64,000 bases of DNA. It comes from Cladorhizidae sp. MBARI D1340-BT2. Taxonomy: Eukaryota > Porifera > Demospongiae > Poecilosclerida > Cladorhizidae. A program made the position numbers and the translations under genes. Positions 1 to 11,963 of the stretch are shown here, one piece after another (position 1 is the stretch's first letter; each line of letters starts with the position of its first letter). The notes beneath the pieces are model-generated. The model was not told where the DNA came from. It did not search any database and was given only the letters and a program-made list of their open reading frames with translations. The stretch spans positions 17,835,922 through 17,899,921 of the forward strand of contig JAQNBH010000010.1 of the NCBI GenBank assembly GCA_028752905.1. Direction: 5' to 3'.

Positions 1-907
1 ACTTGGAGGAAAACATGAAGGGAAAAATGAGCACCACTGTGGATTGGAACAAGCTTATCAATGTTTAGTTCTTTTACGCGTGGAGGGAATAAAGTTGGGC
101 CGAAATGAAATAGTGCAGCTTGTACTTTCGAACATGCCTTCTCTTGTGTGTTCTTAATTGAAGGAGTTTTTATTCGTGGTAAAAGATTGGTTAACAAATG
201 CCTCCACTGGAGTTGATTTCAGCCTTGTGTCATACTCCACTTCTAGTCCACTTTGAAGGACAGGATATCTGAAAGTGAGGTCAGCTTTGATAGCTATTAA
301 AAAAAAACTGATCTAAAATTAAATTGTTAGATAAGGAAAAGAAAAAGGAAGAGTTGGAGCTTCACAGAGTCTTTTAAGATCTGTGACAAAGCCAAACTTA
401 TGATGTTATGTATATCACAAGTTCAAGTATTGAATGTACTCTCTGCTTCGACTAATACCAAGCTGATGTGTCATCTGATGGAGTTCTATAATATAGTGAA
501 AATTGGGTTCACAGCATCATCATCTTTGCATGGGATGCCTGAAGATTGTGTCTCTAAAAACAACGAGGGCTGGTTTTGATCAGTGATAGTATCCTTAGTG
601 TGAATGGTTACTACATGTATAGGGTTGATATTTCGTGGACTTTTTGCTCATTTTTGTTTCCAATGCAAATTCTGGTCTAGAAGGGGTAAGGATCGTCACG
701 TTGTGACCGTCACTGCGAAGTGAACTTCCAGGTACAAGTTAGTAGTCCTAACGAAAGCTGATCTACGGTCCAGGAGAAATTGGCTGACTCTCAATTGATA
801 CTAGGACCTTGCGAATGATATAAGAACTTGGGGAAAAGAAGATGAAAAAAATAGAGTGCACAAAACATTAGTAACCGCTGTTGAATTGGAACAAGCCGGA
901 AATCTGT

Positions 908-921
908 CTCTTCTAGAAGAG
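908..921. repeat. 14-bp perfect palindrome upstream of 5S (representative)
   Basis: CTCTTCTAGAAGAG is its own reverse complement. It lies at -89 to -76 relative to unit 1 and recurs at the same place before most units. It is deleted with neighbouring bases before units 28, 32, 35, 38 and 40, split by an 83-bp insert before units 27 and 31, and its left arm is the retrotransposon target site. Function unknown; it could be a protein site or a cruciform. Confidence 0.85.
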
Positions 922-965
922 TTTTAACGCAGCGGTGAGAAAACATAGCTTGAAGAGAAAATGCA

Positions 966-973
966 TTTTATAA
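966..973 (+). promoter_or_regulatory. TATA-like box upstream of 5S (representative, unit 1)
   Basis: TTTTATAA, with TATAA beginning 28 bp before the 5S start. The same box sits at the same distance before nearly every unit (TATATAA in units 5 and 8; 5 bp closer in unit 29). An upstream TATA-like element near -28 is known for 5S genes of several invertebrates, fungi and plants, where it helps place the Pol III start. Its role here is inferred from position and conservation. Confidence 0.7.
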
Positions 974-996
974 GTGATGAAATGTGGTGTCTGGAT

Positions 997-1115
997 GCCT
1001 ACGACCATACCACGTTGAGAACACCGGTTCTCGTCCGATCACCGAAGTTAAGCAGCGTTGGGCCTGCCCAGTACTTGGATGGGTGACCGCCTGGGAACAG
1101 CAGGTGTTGTAGGCT
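997..1115 (+). rRNA. 5S ribosomal RNA, unit 1 (consensus)
   Basis: 5S rRNA of the large ribosomal subunit, transcribed by RNA polymerase III from an internal promoter. The 5' end GCCTACGAC pairs with the 3' end GTTGTAGGC to form helix I, and CCACGTTG pairs with CAGCGTTGG to form helix II. Box A lies at gene positions 50-64 (AGTTAAGCAGCGTTG), the intermediate element at 67-72, and box C at 80-97 (TGGATGGGTGACCGCCTG). A T5 run follows directly as terminator. The length of 118-120 nt is normal for the family. The exact 3' end within the T-run is not fixed by sequence. This copy matches the window consensus and serves as the numbering reference for the other units. Confidence 0.98.
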
Positions 1116-1119
1116 TTTT
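1115..1119 (+). terminator. Pol III T-run terminator (representative, unit 1)
   Basis: TTTTT directly after the closing GGC of helix I. A run of four or more T on the coding strand is the standard Pol III stop. A second T7-T8 tract follows about 15 bp later in every unit and may act as a backup. Confidence 0.85.
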
Positions 1120-2385
1120 GCTGGCCTCTCTCTTTTTTTCCTTCTTCTTTTTCACCTCTTACTTTGTGCAATAGTAATTCTACTCGGCAAGCGTAGAACC
1201 ATGAATTCAGTCAGACATTTGGCATTTGCACTTGGCTGAACAGTTTGATCAGGGAAAAACAACAGCATGTGCCAAGATTTTGTTTGCCATTGAACTTGGA
1301 GGGAAAAATTGGATATATCGTATTTAAAAAATCGACCCATGCTGCTTCGACTACCTTCTGCCACCACTTGGTGATAATATATAGAACTTGGAGGAAAACA
1401 TGAAGGGAAAAATGAGCACCACTGTGGATTGGAACAAGCCTATCGATGTTTAGTTCTTTTACGCGTGGAGGGAATAAAGTTGGGCCGAAATGAAATAGTG
1501 CAGCTTGTACTTTCGAACATGCCTTCTCTTGTGTGTTCTTAATTGAACGAGTTTTTATTCGTGGTAAAAGATTGGTTAACAAATGCCTCCACTGGAGTTG
1601 ATTTCAGCCTTGTGTCATACTCCACTTCTAGTCCACTTTGAAGGACAGGATATCTGAAAGTGAGGTCAGCTTTGATAGCTATTAAAAAAAAACTGATCTA
1701 AAATTGTTAGATAAGGAAAAGAAAAAGGAAGAGTTGGAGCTTCACAGAGTCTTTTAAGATCTGTGACAAAGCCAAACTTATGATGTTATGTATATCACAA
1801 GTTCAAGTATTGAATGTACTCTCTGCTTCGACTAATACCAAGCTGATGTGTCATCTGATGGAGTTCTATAATATAGTGAAAATTGGGTTCACAGCATCAT
1901 CATCTTTGCATGGGATGCCTGAAGATTGTGTCTCTAAAAACAACGAGGGCTGGTTTTGATCAGTGATAGTATCCTTAGTGTGAATGGTTACTACATGTAT
2001 AGGGTTGATATTTCGTGGACTTTTTGCTCATTTTTGTTTCCAATGCAAACAGAAATATGTCTGGTCTAGAAGGGTTAAGGATCGTCACGTTTTGACCGTC
2101 ACTGCGAAGTGAACTTCCAGGTACAAGTTAGTAGTCCTAACGAAAGCTGATCTACGGTCCAGGAGAAATTGGCTGACTCTCAATTGATACTAGGACCTTG
2201 CGAATGATATAAGAACTTGGGGAAAAGAAGATTAAAAAAATAGAGTGCACAAAACATTAGTAACCGCTGTTGAATTGGAACAAGCCGGAAATCTGTCTCT
2301 TCTAGAAGAGTTTTAACGCAGCGGTGAGAAAACATAGCTTGAAGAGAAAATGCATTTTATAAGTGATGAAATGTGGTGTCTGGAT
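1116..2385 (+). repeat. 5S spacer type A (also 3861-5132, 16199-17468, 59823-61065)
   Basis: About 1270 bp without a recognisable gene. Type A is defined by CTGATCTAAAATTG after the A-run, GGGTTCACAGC where other types read GGGTACAGC, TACATGTA at 1992-1999, and CAAACAGAAATATGTCTGG near 2046. Three degenerate copies of a GAACTTGG(A)GG-AAAA motif lie at 1292-1307, 1384-1398 and 2213-2227, and two copies of ATTGGAACAAGCC at 1428-1440 and 2274-2285, so the spacer has old internal repeats. Confidence 0.85.
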
Positions 2386-2504
2386 GCCTACGACCATACC
2401 ACGTTGAGAACACCGGTTCTCGTCCGATCACCGAAGTTAAGCAGCGTTGGGCCTGCCCAGTACTTGGATGGGTGACCGCCTGGGAACAGCAGGTGTTGTA
2501 GGCT
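2386..2504 (+). rRNA. 5S ribosomal RNA, unit 2
   Basis: Matches the consensus over its full length, with intact boxes and T-run. The pyrimidine tract after it is shorter than in unit 1 (CTTCTCCTCTTAC), a marker shared with units 4, 7, 13 and 32. Confidence 0.98.
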
Positions 2505-3741
2505 TTTTGCTGGCCTCTCTCTTTTTTTTCTTCTCCTCTTACTTTGTGCAATAGTAATTCTACTCGGCAAGCGTAGAACCATGAATTCAGTCAGACATTT
2601 GGCATTTGCACTTGGCTGAACAGTTGGATCAGGGAAAAACAACAGCATGTGCCAAGATTTTGTTTGCCATTGAACTTGGAGGGAAAAATTGGATATATCG
2701 TATTTTAAAAATCGACCCATGCTGCTTCGACTACCTTCTGCCACCACTTGGTGATATATAGAACTTGGAGGAAAACATGAAGGGAAAAATGAGCACCACT
2801 GTGGATTGGAACAAGCCTATCGATGTTTAGTTCTTTTACGCATGGAGGGAATAAAGTTGGGCTGAAATGAAATAGTGCAGCTTGTACTTTCGAACATGCC
2901 TTCTCTTGTGTGTTCTTAATTGAACGAGTTTTTATTCGTGGTAAAAGATTGGTTAACAAATGCCTCCACTGGAGTTGATTTCAGCCTTGTGTCATACTCC
3001 ACTTCTAGTCCACTTTGAAGGACAGGATATCTGAAAGTGAGGTCAGCTTTGATAGCTATATAAAAAAAATGATTTAAAATTGTTAGAAATGGAAAAGAAA
3101 AATGAAGAGTTGGAGCTTCACAGAGTCTTTTAAGATCTGTGACAAAGCCAAACTTATGATGTTATGTATATCACAAGTTCAAGTATTGAATGTACTCTCT
3201 GCTTCGACTAATACCAAGCTGATGTGTCATCTGATGGAGTTCTATATAGTGAAAATTGGGTACAGCATCATCATGTTTGCAGGGGATGCCTGAAGATTGT
3301 GTCTCTAAAAACAACGAGGGCTGGTTTTGATCAGTGATAGTATCCTTAGTGTGAATGGTTACTATAGGGTTGATATTTCGTGGACTTTTTGCTCATTTTT
3401 GTTTCCAATGCAAATTCTGGTCTAGAAGGGGTAAGGATCGTCACGTTTTGACCGTCACTGCGAAGTGAACTTCCAGGTACAAGTTAGTAGTCCTAACGAA
3501 AGCTGATCTACGGTCCAGGAGAAATAGGCTGACTCTCAATTGATACTAGGACCTTGCGAATGACATAAGAACTTGGGGAAAAGAAGATGAAAAAAATAGA
3601 GTGCACAAAACATTAGTAACCGCTGTTGAATTGGAACAAGCCGGAAATCTGTCTCTTCTAGAAGAGTTTTAACGCAGCGGTGAGAAAACATAGCTTGAAG
3701 AGAAAATGCATTTTATAAGTGATGAAATGTGGTGTCTGGAT
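2505..3741 (+). repeat. 5S spacer type B (commonest type)
   Basis: Gene-free spacer. Type B markers are TGATTTAAAATTG after the A-run, TTCTATATAGTG, GGGTACAGC, TACTATAGGG, and CAAATTCTGG without the CAGAAATATG stretch. The same type follows units 4, 5, 7, 8, 11, 13-25 (with local variants), 28-30 and 32. It covers most of the window's non-genic sequence. Confidence 0.85.
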
Positions 3742-3860
3742 GCCTACGACCATACCACGTTGAGAACACCGGTTCTCGTCCGATCACCGAAGTTAAGCAG
3801 CGTTGGGCCTGCCCAGTACTTGGATGGGTGACCGCCTGGGAACAGCAGGTGTTGTAGGCT
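3742..3860 (+). rRNA. 5S ribosomal RNA, unit 3
   Basis: Consensus 5S sequence with intact internal promoter and terminator. It is followed by a type A spacer, as unit 1 is, so units 1-2 and 3-4 alternate A and B spacers. Confidence 0.98.
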
Positions 3861-5132
3861 TTTTGCTGGCCTCTCTCTTTTTTTTCTTCTTCTTTTTCAC
3901 CTCTTACTTTGTGCAATAGTAATTCTACTCGGCAAGCGTAGAACCATGAATTCAGTCAGACATTTGGCATTTGCTCTTGGCTGAACAGTTGGATCAGGGA
4001 AAAACAACAGCATGTGCCAAGATTTTGTTTGCCATTGAACTTGGAGGGAAAAATTGGATATATCGTATTTAAAAAATCGACCCATGCTGCTTCGACTACC
4101 TTCTGCCACCACTTGGTGATAATATGAACTTGGAGGAAAACATGAAGGGAAAAATGAGCACCACTGTGGATTGGAACAAGCCTATCGATGTTTAGTTCTT
4201 TTACGCGTGGAGGGAATAAAGTTGGGCCGAAATGAAATAGTGCAGCTTGTACTTTCGAACATGCCTTCTCTTGTGTGTTCTTAATTGAACGAGTTTTTAT
4301 TCGTGGTAAAAGATTGGTTAACAAATGCCTCCACTGGAGTTGATTTCAGCCTTGTGTCATACTCCACTTCTAGTCCACTTTGAAGGACAGGATATCTGAA
4401 AGTGAGGTCAGCTTTGATAGCTATTAAAAAAAAACTGATCTAAAATTAAATTGTTAGATAAGGAAAAGAAAAAGGAAGAGTTGGAGCTTCACAGAGTCTT
4501 TTAAGATCTGTGACAAAGCCAAACTTATGATGTTATGTATATCACAAGTTCAAGTATTGAATGTACTCTCTGCTTCGACTAATACCAAGCTGATGTGTCA
4601 TCTGATGGAGTTCTATAATATAGTGAAAATTGGGTTCACAGCATCATCATCTTTGCATGGGATGCCTGAAGATTGTGTCTCTAAAAACAACGAGGGCTGG
4701 TTTTGATCAGTGATAGTATCCTTAGTGTGAATGGTTACTACATGTATAGGGTTGATATTTCGTGGACTTTTTGCTCATTTTTGTTTCCAATGCAAACAGA
4801 AATATGTCTGGTCTAGAAGGGTTAAGGATCGTCACGTTTTGACCGTCACTGCGAAGTGAACTTCCAGGTACAAGTTAGTAGTCCTAACGAAAGCTGATCT
4901 ACGGTCCAGGAGAAATTGGCTGACTCTCAATTGATACTAGGACCTTGCGAATGATATAAGAACTTGGGGAAAAGAAGATTAAAAAAATAGAGTGCACAAA
5001 ACATTAGTAACCGCTGTTGAATTGGAACAAGCCGGAAATCTGTCTCTTCTAGAAGAGTTTTAACGCAGCGGTGAGAAAACATAGCTTGAAGAGAAAATGC
5101 ATTTTATAAGTGATGAAATGTGGTGTCTGGAT

Positions 5133-5251
5133 GCCTACGACCATACCACGTTGAGAACACCGGTTCTCGTCCGATCACCGGAGTTAAGCAGCGTTGGGCC
5201 TGCCCAGTACTTGGATGGGTGACCGCCTGGGAACAGCAGGTGTTGTAGGCT
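5133..5251 (+). rRNA. 5S ribosomal RNA, unit 4
   Basis: One change from consensus, A49G just before box A, shared only with unit 7. This shared change supports the copying of units 4-6 as a block into 7-9. Likely functional. Confidence 0.97.
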
Positions 5252-6491
5252 TTTTGCTGGCCTCTCTCTTTTTTTTCTTCTCCTCTTACTTTGTGCAATA
5301 GTAATTCTACTCGGCAAGCGTAGAACCATGAATTCAGTCAGACATTTGGCATTTGCACTTGGCTGAACAGTTTGATCAGGGAAAAACAACAGCATGTGCC
5401 AAGATTTTGTTTGCCATTGAACTTGGAGGGAAAAATTGGATATATCGTATTTAAAAAATCGACCCATGCTGCTTCGACTACCTTCTGCCACCACTTGGTG
5501 ATAATATATAGAACTTGGAGGAAAACATGAAGGGAAAAATGAGCACCACTGTGGATTGGAACAAGCCTATCGATGTTTAGTTCTTTTACGCGTGGAGGGA
5601 ATAAAGTTGGGCCGAAATGAAATAGTGCAGCTTGTACTTTCGAACATGCCTTCTCTTGTGTGTTCTTAATTGAACGAGTTTTTATTCGTGGTAAAAGATT
5701 GGTTAACAAATGCCTCCACTGGAGTTGATTTCAGCCTTGTGTCATACTCCACTTCTAGTCCACTTTGAAGGACAGGATATCTGAAAGTGAGGTCAGCTTT
5801 GATAGCTATAAAAAAAAAATGATTTAAAATTGTTAGAAATGGAAAAGAAAAAGGAAGAGTTGGAGCTTCACAGAGTCTTTTAAGATCTGTGACAAAGCCA
5901 AACTTATGATGTTATGTATATCACAAGTTCAAGTATTGAATGTACTCTCTGCTTCGACTAATACCAAGCTGATGTGTCATCTGATGGAGTTCTATATAGT
6001 GAAAATTGGGTACAGCATCATCATGTTTGCAGGGGATGCCTGAAGATTGTGTCTCTAAAAACAACGAGGGCTGGTTTTGATCAGTGATAGTATCCTTAGT
6101 GTGAATGGTTACTATAGGGTTGATATTTCGTGGACTTTTTGCTCATTTTTGTTTCCAATGCAAATTCTGGTCTAGAAGGGGTAAGGATCGTCACGTTTTG
6201 ACCGTCGCTGCGAAGTGAACTTCCAGGTACAAGTTAGTAGTCCTAACGAAAGCTGATCTACGGTCCAGGAGAAATTGGCTGACTCTCAATTGATACTAGG
6301 ACCTTGCGAATGATATAAGAACTTGGGGAAAAGAAGATGAAAAAAATAGAGTGCACAAAACATTAGTAACCGCTGTTGAATTGGAACAAGCCGGAAATCT
6401 GTCTCTTCTAGAAGAGTTTTAACGCAGCGGTGAGAAAACATAGCTTGAAGAGTAAATGCATTATATAAGTGATGAAATGTGGTGTCTGGAT

Positions 6492-6610
6492 GCCTACGAC
6501 CATACCACGTTGAGAACACCGGTTCTCGTCCGATCACCGAAGTTAAGCAGCGTTGGGCCTGCCCAGTACTTGGATGGGTGACCGCCTGGGTACAGCAGGT
6601 GTTGTAGGAT
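6492..6610 (+). rRNA. 5S ribosomal RNA, unit 5
   Basis: Two changes: A100T, and C118A, which breaks the closing G-C pair of helix I. C118A is shared with unit 8. The upstream box reads TATATAA instead of TTTATAA. Both promoter boxes and the T-run are intact, so it may still be transcribed. Confidence 0.95.
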
Positions 6611-7859
6611 TTTTGCTGGCCTCTCTCTTTTTTTTCTTCTTCTTTTTCACCTCTTACTTTGTGCAATAGTAATTCTACTCGGCAAGCGTAGAACCATGAA
6701 TTCAGTCAGACATTTGGCATTTGCACTTGGCTGAACAGTTTGATCAGGGAAAGACAACAGCATGTGCCAAGATTTTGTTTGCCATTGAACTTGGAGGGAA
6801 AAATTGGATATATCGTATTTAAAAAATCGACCCATGCTGCTTCGACTACCTTCTGCCACCACTTGGTGATAATATATAGAACTTGGAGGAAAACATGAAG
6901 GGAAAAATGAGCACCACTGTGGATTGGAACAAGCCTATCGATGTTTAGTTCTTTTACGCGTGGAGGGAATAAAGTTGGGCCGAAATGAAATAGTGCAGCT
7001 TGTACTTTCGAACATGCCTTCTCTTGTGTGTTCTTAATTGAACGAGTTTTTATTCGTGGTAAAAGATTGGTTAACAAATGCCTCCACTGGAGTTGATTTC
7101 AGCCTTGTGTCATACTCCACTTCTAGTCCACTTTGAAGGACAGGATATCTGAAAGTGAGGTCAGCTTTGATAGCTATAAAAAAAAAATGATTTAAAATTG
7201 TTAGAAATGGAAAAGAAAAAGGAAGAGTTGGAGCTTCACAGAGTCTTTTAAGATCTGTGACAAAGCCAAACTTATGATGTTATGTATATCACAAGTTCAA
7301 GTATTGAATGTACTCTCTGCTTCGACTAATACCAAGCTGATGTGTCATCTGATGGAGTTCTATATAGTGAAAATTGGGTACAGCATCATCACGTTTACAG
7401 GGGATGCCTGAAGATTGTGTCTCTAAAAACAACGAGGGCTGGTTTTGATCAGTGATAGTATCCTTAGTGTGAATGGTTACTATAGGGTTGATATTTCGTG
7501 GACTTTTTGCTCATTTTTGTTTCCAATGCAAATTCTGGTCTAGAAGGGGTAAGGATCGTCACGTTTTGACCGTCACAGCGAAGTGAACTTCCAGGTACAA
7601 GTTAGTAGTCCTAACGAAAGCTGATCTACGGTCCAGGAGAAATTGGCTGACTCTCAATTGATACTAGGACCTTGCGAATGACATAAGAACTTGGGGAAAA
7701 GAAGATGAAAAAAATAGAGTGCACAAAACATTAGTAACCGCTGTTGAATTGGAACAAGCCGGAAATCTGTCTCTTCTAGAAGAGTTTTAACGCAGCGGTG
7801 AGAAAACATAGCTTGAAGAGAAAATGCATTTTATAAGTGATGAAATGTGGTGTCTGGAT

Positions 7860-7978
7860 GCCTACGACCATACCACGTTGAGAACACCGGTTCTCGTCCG
7901 ATCACCGAAGTTAAGCAGCGTTGGGCCTGCCCAGTACTTGGATGGGTGACCGCCTGGGAACAGCAGGTGTTGTAGGCT
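7860..7978 (+). rRNA. 5S ribosomal RNA, unit 6
   Basis: Consensus gene. Its downstream spacer is type D. Confidence 0.98.
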
Positions 7979-9236
7979 TTTTGCTGGCCTCTCTCTTTTT
8001 TTCCTTCTTCTTTTTCACCTCTTACTTTGTGCAATGGTAATTCTACTCGGCAAGCGTAGAACCATGAATTCAGTCAGACATTTGGCATTTGCACTTGGCT
8101 GAACAGTTTGATCAGGGAAAAACAAACGCATGTGCCAAGATTTTTTTGCCATTGAACTTGGAGGAAAAAATTGGATATATCGTATTTAAAAAATCGACCC
8201 ATGCTGCTTCGACTACCTTCTGCCACCACTTGGTGATAATATATAGAACTTGGAGGAAAACATGAAGGGAAAAATGAGCACCACTGTGGATTGGAACAAG
8301 TCTATCGATGTTTAGTTCTTTTACGCGAGGAGGGAATAAAGTTGGGCTGAAATGAAATAGTGCAGCTTGTACTTTCGAACATGCCTTCTCTTGTGTGTTC
8401 TTAATTGAACGAGTTTTTATTCGTGGTAAAAGATTGGTTAACAAATGCCTCCACTGGAGTTGATTTCAGCCTTGTGTCATACTCCACTTCTAGTCCACTT
8501 TGAAGGACAGGATATCTGAAAGTGAGGTCAGCTTTGATAGCTATAAAATAAAAAAATTTAAAATGTTAGAAATGGAAAAGAAAAAGGAAGAGTTGGAGCT
8601 TCACAGAGTCTTTTAAGATCTGTGACAAAGCCAAACTTATGATGTTATGTATATCACAAGTTCAAGTATTGAATGTACTCTCTGCTTCGACTAATACCAA
8701 GCTGATGTGTCATCTGATGGAGTTCTATAATATAGTGAAAATTGGGTACAGCATCATCATGTTTGCAGGGGATGCCTGAAGATTGTGTCTCTAAAAACAA
8801 CGAGGGCTGGTTTTGATCAGTGATAGTATCCTTAGTGTGAATGGTTACTATAGGGTTGATATTTCGTGGACTTTTTGCTCATTTTTGTTTCCAATGCAAA
8901 TAGAAATATGTCTGGTCTAGAAGGGTTAAGGATCGTCACGTTTTGACCGTCACTGCGAAGTGAACTTCCAGGTACAAGTTAGTAGTCCTAACGAAAGCTG
9001 ATCTACGGTCCAGGAGAAATTGGCTGACTCTCAATTGATACTAGGACCTTGCCTATGACATAAGAACTTGGGGAAAAGAAGATTGAAAAAATAGAGTGCA
9101 CAAAACATTAGTAACCGCTGTTGAATTGGAACAAGCCGGAAATCTGTCTCTTCTAGAAGAGTTTTAACGCAGCGGTGAGAAAACATAGCTTGAAGAGAAA
9201 ATGCATTTTATAAGTGATGAAATGTGGTGTCTGGAT
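7979..9236 (+). repeat. 5S spacer type D (also 12083-13337, 13457-14711; related at 55602-56860, 58454-59703)
   Basis: Gene-free spacer marked by AAAATGTTAG (one T fewer than type B), GATTTTTTTGCC in place of GATTTTGTTTGCC, and CAAATAGAAATATG. The base lost in the T-run shifts every minus-strand reading frame crossing it, which argues that those frames are not coding. Confidence 0.8.
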
Positions 9237-9355
9237 GCCTACGACCATACCACGTTGAGAACACCGGTTCTCGTCCGATCACCGGAGTTAAGCAGCGTTG
9301 GGCCTGCCCAGTACTTGGATGGGTGACCGCCTGGGAACAGCAGGTGTTGTAGGCT
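9237..9355 (+). rRNA. 5S ribosomal RNA, unit 7
   Basis: Carries A49G, as unit 4 does; otherwise consensus. First gene of the second 4.1-kb higher-order block. Confidence 0.97.
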
Positions 9356-10595
9356 TTTTGCTGGCCTCTCTCTTTTTTTTCTTCTCCTCTTACTTTGTGC
9401 AATAGTAATTCTACTCGGCAAGCGTAGAACCATGAATTCAGTCAGACATTTGGCATTTGCACTTGGCTGAACAGTTTGATCAGGGAAAAACAACAGCATG
9501 TGCCAAGATTTTGTTTGCCATTGAACTTGGAGGGAAAAATTGGATATATCGTATTTAAAAAATCGACCCATGCTGCTTCGACTACCTTCTGCCACCACTT
9601 GGTGATAATATATAGAACTTGGAGGAAAACATGAAGGGAAAAATGAGCACCACTGTGGATTGGAACAAGCCTATCGATGTTTAGTTCTTTTACGCGTGGA
9701 GGGAATAAAGTTGGGCCGAAATGAAATAGTGCAGCTTGTACTTTCGAACATGCCTTCTCTTGTGTGTTCTTAATTGAACGAGTTTTTATTCGTGGTAAAA
9801 GATTGGTTAACAAATGCCTCCACTGGAGTTGATTTCAGCCTTGTGTCATACTCCACTTCTAGTCCACTTTGAAGGACAGGATATCTGAAAGTGAGGTCAG
9901 CTTTGATAGCTATAAAAAAAAAATGATTTAAAATTGTTAGAAATGGAAAAGAAAAAGGAAGAGTTGGAGCTTCACAGAGTCTTTTAAGATCTGTGACAAA
10001 GCCAAACTTATGATGTTATGTATATCACAAGTTCAAGTATTGAATGTACTCTCTGCTTCGACTAATACCAAGCTGATGTGTCATCTGATGGAGTTCTATA
10101 TAGTGAAAATTGGGTACAGCATCATCATGTTTGCAGGGGATGCCTGAAGATTGTGTCTCTAAAAACAACGAGGGCTGGTTTTGATCAGTGATAGTATCCT
10201 TAGTGTGAATGGTTACTATAGGGTTGATATTTCGTGGACTTTTTGCTCATTTTTGTTTCCAATGCAAATTCTGGTCTAGAAGGGGTAAGGATCGTCACGT
10301 TTTGACCGTCGCTGCGAAGTGAACTTCCAGGTACAAGTTAGTAGTCCTAACGAAAGCTGATCTACGGTCCAGGAGAAATTGGCTGACTCTCAATTGATAC
10401 TAGGACCTTGCGAATGATATAAGAACTTGGGGAAAAGAAGATGAAAAAAATAGAGTGCACAAAACATTAGTAACCGCTGTTGAATTGGAACAAGCCGGAA
10501 ATCTGTCTCTTCTAGAAGAGTTTTAACGCAGCGGTGAGAAAACATAGCTTGAAGAGAAAATGCATTATATAAGTGATGAAATGTGGTGTCTGGAT

Positions 10596-10714
10596 GCCTA
10601 CGACCATACCACGTTGAGAACACCGGTTCTCGTCCGATCACCGAAGTTAAGCAGCGTTGGGCCTGCCCAGTACTTGGATGGGTGACCGCCTGGGAACAGC
10701 AGGTGTTGTAGGAT
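10596..10714 (+). rRNA. 5S ribosomal RNA, unit 8
   Basis: C118A (closing base of helix I), as in unit 5, but without A100T. TATATAA upstream. Confidence 0.96.
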
Positions 10715-11963
10715 TTTTGCTGGCCTCTCTCTTTTTTTTCTTCTTCTTTTTCACCTCTTACTTTGTGCAATAGTAATTCTACTCGGCAAGCGTAGAACCA
10801 TGAATTCAGTCAGACATTTGGCATTTGCACTTGGCTGAACAGTTTGATCAGGGAAAGACAACAGCATGTGCCAAGATTTTGTTTGCCATTGAACTTGGAG
10901 GGAAAAATTGGATATATCGTATTTCAAAAATCAACCCATGCTGCTTCGACTACCTTCTGCCACCACTTGGTGATAATATATAGAACTTGGAGGAAAACAT
11001 GAAGGGAAAAATGAGCACCACTGTGGATTGGAACAAGCCTATCGATGTTTAGTTCTTTTACGCGTGGAGGGAATAAAGTTGGGCCGAAATGAAATAGTGC
11101 AGCTTGTACTTTCGAACATGCCTTCTCTTGTGTGTTCTTAATTGAACGAGTTTTTATTCGTGGTAAAAGATTGGTTAACAAATGCCTCCACTGGAGTTGA
11201 TTTCAGCCTTGTGTCATACTCCACTTCTAGTCCACTTTGAAGGACAGGATATCTGAAAGTGAGGTCAGCTTTGATAGCTATAAAAAAAAAATGATTTAAA
11301 ATTGTTAGAAATGGAAAAGAAAAAGGAAGAGTTGGAGCTTCACAGAGTCTTTTAAGATCTGTGACAAAGCCAAACTTATGATGTTATGTATATCACAAGT
11401 TCAAGTATTGAATGTACTCTCTGCTTCGACTAATACCAAGCTGATGTGTCATCTGATGGAGTTCTATATAGTGAAAATTGGGTACAGCATCATCACGTTT
11501 GCAGGGGATGCCTGAAGATTGTGTCTCTAAAAACAACGAGGGCTGGTTTTGATCAGTGATAGTATCCTTAGTGTGAATGGTTACTATAGGGTTGATATTT
11601 CGTGGACTTTTTGCTCATTTTTGTTTCCAATGCAAATTCTGGTCTAGAAGGGGTAAGGATCGTCACGTTTTGACCGTCACAGCGAAGTGAACTTCCAGGT
11701 ACAAGTTAGTAGTCCTAACGAAAGCTGATCTACGGTCCAGGAGAAATTGGCTGACTCTCAATTGATACTAGGACCTTGCGAATGACATAAGAACTTGGGG
11801 AAAAGAAGATGAAAAAAATAGAGTGCACAAAACATTAGTAACCGCTGTTGAATTGGAACAAGCCGGAAATCTGTCTCTTCTAGAAGAGTTTTAACGCAGC
11901 GGTGAGAAAACATAGCTTGAAGAGAAAATGCATTTTATAAGTGATGAAATGTGGTGTCTGGAT

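Larger units (their letters stand above)
1..996 (+). repeat. Partial 5S intergenic spacer, mosaic of types A and B
   Basis: Spacer before unit 1, cut by the window start. To about 620 it carries type A markers (a 3-bp longer TATA stretch near 490, and TACATGTA at 612-619). From about 665 it carries type B markers (the CAGAAATATG stretch is absent). The switch suggests gene conversion or unequal crossing-over within the spacer. No gene seen. Confidence 0.85.
5133..9236 (+). repeat. Higher-order repeat, copy 1 (units 4-6)
   Basis: A three-unit block of 4104 bp whose unit spacings (1359, 1368, 1377) match the next block at 9237-13337 (1359, 1368, 1374). Shared private variants are A49G in the first gene, C118A in the second gene, GTCGCTGCG near 6205 and 10311, GTCACAGCG near 7573 and 11677, and a type D spacer third. 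Confidence 0.85.

Noticed and set aside
970..996. Possible box C (GTGATGA) of a snoRNA just before each 5S gene
   Set aside because: No matching box D and terminal stem at a suitable distance; the motif lies in the 5S upstream promoter region.
1211..1582. Recurrent 110-126-codon minus-strand reading frames in every spacer
   Set aside because: They repeat only because the spacer repeats. Their lengths change with 1-bp indels (for example GATTTTGTTTGCC versus GATTTTTTTGCC), they match no family I know, and they show no preference for silent changes by eye.
1116..2385. Linked spliced-leader, U snRNA or tRNA gene in the spacer, as in some animal 5S arrays
   Set aside because: No tRNA B box, convincing Sm site with hairpins, or known snRNA start sequence was found on either strand. 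A covariance-model search would settle it.
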